64,000 bases of DNA from contig JBCBSM010000002.1 in assembly GCA_039819165.1 (NCBI GenBank), positions 295,832 through 359,831 on the forward strand, written 5' to 3'. Below the pieces are notes generated by a model, which worked only from the letters and a program-made list of their open reading frames with translations, had not been told where the DNA came from and did not search any database. Shown here one piece after another: positions 59,661 through 64,000 of the stretch (position 1 is its first letter; every line of letters begins with the position of its first letter). This DNA comes from Planctomycetota bacterium. GTDB lineage: Bacteria > Planctomycetota > Phycisphaerae > Phycisphaerales > UBA1924. The position numbers and the translations under genes are program-made.

Positions 59661-61490
59661 ATGACGACCGCACGCACGGACGCGGGCACGCTGGGCTTCC
59701 AGCCCCGGGTGGCCTACTTCACGATGGAGATCGGCCTGAGCGACGCCCTGCCGACGTACTCTGGCGGGCTGGGCGTGCTGGCGGGCGACACCCTCCGCAG
59801 CGCCGCCGACCTGCGGGTGCCGATGGTCGCCGTCACGCTGCTGCACCGCGGCGGCTACTTCACGCAGACCCTCGACGCCGACGGCACGCAGCACGACGCG
59901 CCCATCCAGTGGAACCCCGGCGACCTGCTGACCGAGCTGGCGCCGCGGACGAGCATCACCCTCGGCGGCGACGAGGTACATGTCCGGGCATGGATGTGCC
60001 GCGTGCGGGGCCGCGACGGCTTCGAGGCGCCGGTGCTGTTTCTCGATACCGACCTGCCCGAGAACGACGCCGCCCACCGCGGCATCACCAATCGCCTGTA
60101 CGGCGGCGGCGACGAGCTGCGGCTGCAGCAAGAAGCCGTCTTGGGCATCGGCGGCGTGCGGATGCTCGCAGCGATGGGCTGCGATCGGCTGGCCCGCTAC
60201 CACATGAACGAGGGGCACGCGAGCCTGCTGGTGCCCGAGCTGGCCCGCCGACTCGCCGCCGAGATGGACGCCGAGCCGACCGACGATCGCGTCCGCGAGG
60301 CCGTCCGCGACCTGTGCGTGTTCACGACCCACACACCCGTGCCGGCGGGGCACGACCGCTTCCCGATGCCGCTGGCCGAGACGATGCTCGAGCCCGCCAT
60401 CGCGGCATTGCTGGCCCCCGAGCCCGAGGGCGGCACGCCCACGGCCCCGGTCGAGGCGACGCCCGCGGCCCGCCGTGGCGCGGCGGCCATGTCCACCTCC
60501 GCGGTGGCCGACGCCGCCCGCGCCGGCACGCTCAACATGACGCTCACGGGCTTCGAGCTGAGCGGGCACATCAACGCCGTCGCGCGGCGGCACGGTGCCG
60601 TCTCGCGGCGGATGTTCGGCCGCGCCGACATCAAGGCCATCACGAACGGGGTACATGCCGGGACGTGGGCGTGCCCCGCGATGGCCCGTGTGTTCGACGA
60701 GCACCTGCCGGCGTGGCGGGACGACAACAGCGAACTGCGGGCGGCCGTGGGGATCCCCGCCGACGCGCTGCTGGCCGCCCACGCCGAAGCCAAGCGGGCC
60801 CTGGTCGATCGCGTGAATGGCGAGACCAAGGCCGGCTTCGACGCCGACGCGTTCACCATCGGCTTCGGCCGCCGCGCAACGGCGTACAAGCGGCTGACGC
60901 TGCTGCTCAGCGACGTGGAGCGGCTGGAGTCGATCGCCGGGACGCACGGCACGATCCAGGTCGTGCTGGCGGGCAAGGCCCATCCCAAGGACGAGCCAGG
61001 CCGCGAGCTGATCGCCGAGGTGCACCGCATCGCGCGCGCCCTGGCCGGACCCGTCCGCGTGGTGTACCTCCCAGGCTACGACATGGAGCTGTGCGGGCGG
61101 ATGGTCGCCGGCAGCGACATCTGGCTCAACACGCCCCGCCCGCCGCTGGAGGCCAGCGGCACCAGCGGCATGAAGGCGGCGCTCAACGGCGTCCCGAACC
61201 TGAGCACGCTCGACGGCTGGTGGCTCGAGGGCTGCGTCGAGGGTGTGACCGGCTGGGCCATCGGCGGCGACGACTTCGCCGACCCCGACGCCACCCCGCC
61301 GACGCCCAAGCGACAGGACGAGCGGCACGCCGCCGACCTGTACAGCGCCCTGGACGAGGCAGTGCTGCCGGCCTTCGCCGAGCCGGCGGCGCGCTGGGCC
61401 CCGATCATGGCGCACTCCATCGCGCTCAACGGGGCGCACTTCACGACGCAGCGGATGGTCCGCGAGTACGCCGGTGGGCTGTACTTCTGA
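59661..61490 (+). CDS. glgP: Alpha-glucan phosphorylase (GT35)
   Basis: 609 aa, the shorter bacterial/archaeal type without the N-terminal domain of muscle phosphorylase. Releases glucose-1-phosphate from glycogen with PLP. Seen: [65 protein letters not shown], and [20 protein letters not shown], with the Schiff-base Lys in [10 protein letters not shown] Pro/Ala-rich insert of about 40 residues lies at 250-290. ATG 59661 is 19 nt after the glycogen synthase stop. Confidence 0.94.
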   Translation: MTTARTDAGTLGFQPRVAYFTMEIGLSDALPTYSGGLGVLAGDTLRSAADLRVPMVAVTLLHRGGYFTQTLDADGTQHDAPIQWNPGDLLTELAPRTSITLGGDEVHVRAWMCRVRGRDGFEAPVLFLDTDLPENDAAHRGITNRLYGGGDELRLQQEAVLGIGGVRMLAAMGCDRLARYHMNEGHASLLVPELARRLAAEMDAEPTDDRVREAVRDLCVFTTHTPVPAGHDRFPMPLAETMLEPAIAALLAPEPEGGTPTAPVEATPAARRGAAAMSTSAVADAARAGTLNMTLTGFELSGHINAVARRHGAVSRRMFGRADIKAITNGVHAGTWACPAMARVFDEHLPAWRDDNSELRAAVGIPADALLAAHAEAKRALVDRVNGETKAGFDADAFTIGFGRRATAYKRLTLLLSDVERLESIAGTHGTIQVVLAGKAHPKDEPGRELIAEVHRIARALAGPVRVVYLPGYDMELCGRMVAGSDIWLNTPRPPLEASGTSGMKAALNGVPNLSTLDGWWLEGCVEGVTGWAIGGDDFADPDATPPTPKRQDERHAADLYSALDEAVLPAFAEPAARWAPIMAHSIALNGAHFTTQRMVREYAGGLYF

Positions 61491-61512
61491 TCCGCGACGA
61501 CCGTGGGCTCGC

Positions 61513-61983
61513 TCAACCCTCCGGCAGACCCGATGGATCGAACTCTCCGTCGAGCGCGAAGCCCACGTCGGGCCGGTACAGCCCCGCCTCGAACAGCGCC
61601 TCGACGAAGATGCCCGGCAGCGTGTAGCCCAGCTCGCCGCGGAGGCGGTACCGCATCGGGCCGCCGGCGAGGTCGGCCCGCTTGACGGGCACGGGCAGCA
61701 CGATCCGCTGCTCGCCCTGACGCGACAGCGTCGCCTCGGCGCTGCGGCGGCCCTGGAAGACCCGCCGACCATCGAGTTCGAGGGAGTAGTCCACCGACCG
61801 CAGGGGCAGTTCGGTCTCGCCCGTGTTCGTGGCGATCAGCGCGAACCGCAGCACGACGGCCTCGGGCGAGGCTTCGGCGGTCTGCAGCGGCTCGACGCGG
61901 GTCTGTGGCCGGGCGGCGCAGCCGGCGAGCCAGCACCCCAGCAGCACGACGCCAGCGAGCGCCAAGATCCCGGGACGGCTCAT
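61513..61983 (-). CDS. LEA type 2-like lipoprotein
   Basis: 156 aa. Lipobox LAGC after a hydrophobic segment ([18 protein letters not shown]). The mature part follows the LEA type 2 / WHy pattern of a small beta-sandwich: [33 protein letters not shown] and [20 protein letters not shown]. Role in the envelope or desiccation tolerance is inferred only from family. ATG 61983 overlaps the stop of the 84-aa gene. Confidence 0.75.
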   Translation of the reverse strand: MSRPGILALAGVVLLGCWLAGCAARPQTRVEPLQTAEASPEAVVLRFALIATNTGETELPLRSVDYSLELDGRRVFQGRRSAEATLSRQGEQRIVLPVPVKRADLAGGPMRYRLRGELGYTLPGIFVEALFEAGLYRPDVGFALDGEFDPSGLPEG

Positions 61984-62234
61984 CGCGACAGGTCCGCCAG
62001 GATCGGCAGCACCCAGATGATGCCGACGTACGCCGCCACGCCCAGGCCGATCATGCCACCCACCACCAGCACCGACATCACGCCCACGTGCCGCGGAAGC
62101 GTGCGCAGATCGTGAACGCGGACGGCCTTCCACGCCAGGCTGACCAGCAGCGCGATGGGCAGCAGAAGCAGGAACCACACCGAGTGCGCGTCGATGGGAT
62201 CGATGAACGGCCGCCATGCGAGCACCGCGCTCAT
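61980..62234 (-). CDS. Small membrane protein, 84 aa
   Basis: Two hydrophobic helices (VWFLLLLPIALLVSLAWKAV and VMSVLVVGGMIGLGVAAYVG, then IIWVLPIL). Unknown function. It overlaps both neighbours by ATGA, which is strong support that it is real: ATG 62234 at the end of the 218-aa gene and stop at 61980 inside the next start. Confidence 0.78.
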   Translation of the reverse strand: MSAVLAWRPFIDPIDAHSVWFLLLLPIALLVSLAWKAVRVHDLRTLPRHVGVMSVLVVGGMIGLGVAAYVGIIWVLPILADLSR

Positions 62235-62887
62235 GCCGACGCACCCCCGGCCGTCGCCCGCCGCAGCGCCTCGCGGACCTCGCGCTCGGGCCGCCGGCGG
62301 TTGAAGAGCGCATCGAGGATGGCCACGAGATTCATCATGCCCGCCAGCGTGGTGGCGAGCAGCGCGATCTCGTTGATCTTGCCGACCGACTTGGTCGCTC
62401 CCCGCGGGCCGTCGTACCGGTCGGCCTCGCCCCACTGCGGCCGCTGGGCCACGGAGGGGTAGGGCATCGCGCCGCCCGGCGGCGGCTCGGACACGCGCAC
62501 CTCGCCCTCGTAGGCCGACCGCAGCACGGGCTCCCTGCGTCCGCCCTGCGCGGGAGCCTCGATGGCCCAGGCCTTGAACCTGTTCTGGTGCACCCAGTTG
62601 ACGCCGAAGGCCAGCGGACCCGTGAGCGACTGGCCGATGAACCACAGCCGGTCCTCGCGGCTGTCGACCGCATCGATGCCGCCCAGCAGCAGCCCGCCGA
62701 AGAAGAGCCCGAGCACGCCGCACGCGATGGCCAGGCCCCGGCGGGGCTGGCCGAGCACGACGTGGCCCAGCCCGGGGAAGACGAAGGCGGCGATGCCCGC
62801 GACGGCCTCGAAACGCTCCGGGCCCGGGCCGAAGACCGCCTTGGCGGCGTCGTTCGGCGCGTCGGGCGATGTCGGCGTGCCGGCCAT
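62231..62887 (-). CDS. Membrane protein, DUF6677-like
   Basis: 218 aa. N-terminal soluble segment, then AAFVFPGLGHVVLGQPRRGL and LAIACGVLGLFFGGLLLGG, the pattern of small TM2/DUF6677-type planctomycete proteins; a soluble loop with PPPGGAMPYPS, then a hydrophobic helix IALLATTLAGMMNLVAILDAL. Function unknown. ATG 62887; TACCAT lies 7 nt upstream and a weak GGAG overlaps that interval. Its stop overlaps the 84-aa gene start. Confidence 0.7.
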   Translation of the reverse strand: MAGTPTSPDAPNDAAKAVFGPGPERFEAVAGIAAFVFPGLGHVVLGQPRRGLAIACGVLGLFFGGLLLGGIDAVDSREDRLWFIGQSLTGPLAFGVNWVHQNRFKAWAIEAPAQGGRREPVLRSAYEGEVRVSEPPPGGAMPYPSVAQRPQWGEADRYDGPRGATKSVGKINEIALLATTLAGMMNLVAILDALFNRRRPEREVREALRRATAGGASA

Positions 62888-62894
62888 GGCTCCG

Positions 62895-62900
62895 ATGGTA
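62895..62900 (-). promoter_or_regulatory. -10-like hexamer TACCAT, 7 nt before the membrane-operon ATG
   Basis: TACCAT on the minus strand, 7 nt, then ATG 62887. A weak GGAG lies between, so leaderless initiation is less certain here. Confidence 0.25.
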
Positions 62901-62955
62901 GCCGGCGCGGCGTGCGCGGTTGCACGCCAAACCCGGGGGCGGCCGCGGGCCGGGG

Positions 62956-62983
62956 TTGACACCCGCCCGAGCCGGTGTAGCCT
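62956..62983 (+). promoter_or_regulatory. Promoter candidate with consensus -35
   Basis: TTGACA (62956-62961), 16-nt spacer, TAGCCT (62978-62983). The -35 is a perfect sigma70 match. It would transcribe the acidic protein at 63121, with a leader of about 130 nt. Confidence 0.55.
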
Positions 62984-63120
62984 TGCGGCGCTCGGTCGGC
63001 CCGACGCTCGGTGATCGGTGGAGGAGAGCCTCCCCGGCGGCGGATCGATCCTGGCGTATCGACCCAGACGATGCTTGCCCCTGGCACCCAGCCCCCGGCG
63101 GGCCGACCCGGACCACACGC

Positions 63121-63447
63121 ATGCCCACGCTTTCGCCCACGATCCCGTCGTCCGTGCCCGCCCCGTGGTCCGCTCCCGGAACCACCACCGACCCCGCGAA
63201 TGGCCCCGCCGTCGTGCGGGAGCTTGGGACGCCGCGGTGGGCGCACGCCGACGCGCCCTGGGGTCCGGGCGTCCGAGAGCTTCTGGCCTACGACGACGAG
63301 GAAGAGGACGACGACTTCGCGGACCTCGACTACGACGACGACGAGGACGAAGATGAGGACTATGACGCCGACTTCCTCGACGATGACGAGGACGAGGACG
63401 ACACCGTCGAGGACGACGACGCCGCGGAGGACGATGAAGACCTCTGA
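63121..63447 (+). CDS. Small protein with highly acidic C-terminus
   Basis: 108 aa. N-terminal half Pro/Thr rich with RELGTPRWAHADAPWGP; from about residue 56 nearly every residue is Asp or Glu (DDEEEDDDFADLDYDDDEDE and onwards). No known domain; the start is the only in-frame ATG after the promoter and has no clear ribosome site. Such tails occur in proteins that bind basic partners, but no role is claimed here. Confidence 0.55.
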   Translation: MPTLSPTIPSSVPAPWSAPGTTTDPANGPAVVRELGTPRWAHADAPWGPGVRELLAYDDEEEDDDFADLDYDDDEDEDEDYDADFLDDDEDEDDTVEDDDAAEDDEDL

Positions 63448-63517
63448 GCCGGCGACCAGCCGGGGGGCCTGATCCCCCAACCGCACCCCGCCGGCGTATC
63501 GGGATGGAGCCGGCGCC

Positions 63518-64000
63518 ATGCACGACGACCTCGAGTACGACCGGGACGGCGACCACCTCGACGACGGCGAGCGGCCGATCGAGGACGCCTTCGAGGATGC
63601 CGATCTCGACGGCGACCTGGACGACAACGAGTCCGCCGCGCTCGAGGAGGCCATCGCCTCGGTGCCGGCCGACGACGACGATGATCAGCCGGCGCCCCGC
63701 TCGGGCGTCGTTGACCGCCGCCTCGGCCTGGATCGTCGAGCGCTCGCCGACGGCACGCCCACGGGCCTGGAACGCCGGCGGGGACGGGGACGCCGGCTGA
63801 GCGACTTCCATCGCTCGGCCGAAGAGGGCGAGATGACCAAGGAGCAGTTCATGTTCCTGGTGGCCATCGACGCCTTCAAGAAGGGCAACGACGTGGCCTT
63901 TCCCGCCTGGAGCGACGTGCTCGAGGTCATCCGGCTGCTGGGCTACCGCAAGGTACAGAAGTCGGCCGTCGACCTCGGCCGCGCCGAGGATTGGACCGAG
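63518..64000 (+). CDS. Planctomycete conserved protein with acidic N-terminus (partial)
   Basis: Frame open from ATG 63518 to the window end, 161 codons visible. The first 60 residues are acidic (HDDLEYDRDGDHLDD); the following segment EMTKEQFMFLVAIDAFKKGN and PAWSDVLEVIRLLGYRKV looks like a conserved helical domain of unknown function found in this phylum. It lies 70 nt after the acidic-tail gene. The C-terminus is beyond the window. Confidence 0.65.
   Translation, partial: MHDDLEYDRDGDHLDDGERPIEDAFEDADLDGDLDDNESAALEEAIASVPADDDDDQPAPRSGVVDRRLGLDRRALADGTPTGLERRRGRGRRLSDFHRSAEEGEMTKEQFMFLVAIDAFKKGNDVAFPAWSDVLEVIRLLGYRKVQKSAVDLGRAEDWTE

Noticed and set aside
1-64000. CRISPR array, prophage or insertion sequence
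   Set aside because: No regularly spaced direct repeats, no transposase, integrase or phage structural genes were seen; the only mobile-looking unit is the four-helix-bundle cassette.

Overview
The window is about 70% G+C, densely packed, and has many 1-8 base gene overlaps of the ATGA/GTGA type. Gene content points to a planctomycete, probably the Phycisphaerales: secreted proteins ending in a dockerin-like unit with a terminal Gly-Cys, membrane proteins with a CxxCGY...CPECG zinc ribbon, a DUF1844 protein, a GT3-type glycogen synthase and a GH57/DUF3536 enzyme. This assignment is inferred from gene families; no rRNA or tRNA is visible.

Layout. 1-4754: succinate dehydrogenase sdhC-sdhA (minus, sdhA cut by the window edge), a DUF1844 protein, a parvulin-like lipoprotein and YraN. 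4751-11588: an orphan sensor histidine kinase, MiaB, a secreted glycerophosphodiesterase, an unknown protein, a flavin reductase and a zinc-ribbon membrane protein. 11692-18231: histidine operon hisG-C-B-H-F-(A/I/E)-D, in which HisA, HisI and HisE are one polypeptide. 18247-20562: a three-gene operon of a secreted acidic protein, an ECF sigma factor and a probable anti-sigma factor. 20640-26807: a second zinc-ribbon protein, B12-dependent ribonucleotide reductase, a monooxygenase-like protein, a four-helix-bundle gene between inverted repeats, and dCTP deaminase. 27227-38308: a FlgI-like/HEAT lipoprotein, SMC, a GmhA-type isomerase, glutaminase, an SDR threonine dehydrogenase-like enzyme, a pseudokinase and dihydroorotate dehydrogenase.

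38370-44232 is the accessory region. A lower-GC SIR2-like gene (about 52% G+C in a sampled line) sits beside decayed dockerin fragments. Two intact GC-type dockerin proteins (FG-GAP repeat, endonuclease/exonuclease/phosphatase) flank a flavodoxin-fold quinone reductase. 44338-50589 is one six-gene minus-strand run: LpxH-like phosphoesterase, unknown protein, Rieske-ThDP enzyme fusion, then the 5-oxoprolinase set pxpB-pxpC-pxpA. 50701-61490 is an alpha-glucan cluster: glgB-malQ-GH57 on minus, GT3 glycogen synthase and GT35 phosphorylase on plus, with a DUF2934 protein between. 61513-62887 is a three-gene membrane/lipoprotein operon, followed by two very acidic proteins, the last cut by the window edge.

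The points most worth a second look are the SIR2-like island, a microhomology-type inversion scar in the dockerin relic, the HisA-HisI-HisE fusion, the Rieske-ThDP fusion coupled to pxpBCA, the coupled sigma/anti-sigma/acidic protein operon, a pseudokinase, and a recurring -10-like hexamer 7-8 nt before several start codons that suggests leaderless mRNAs.
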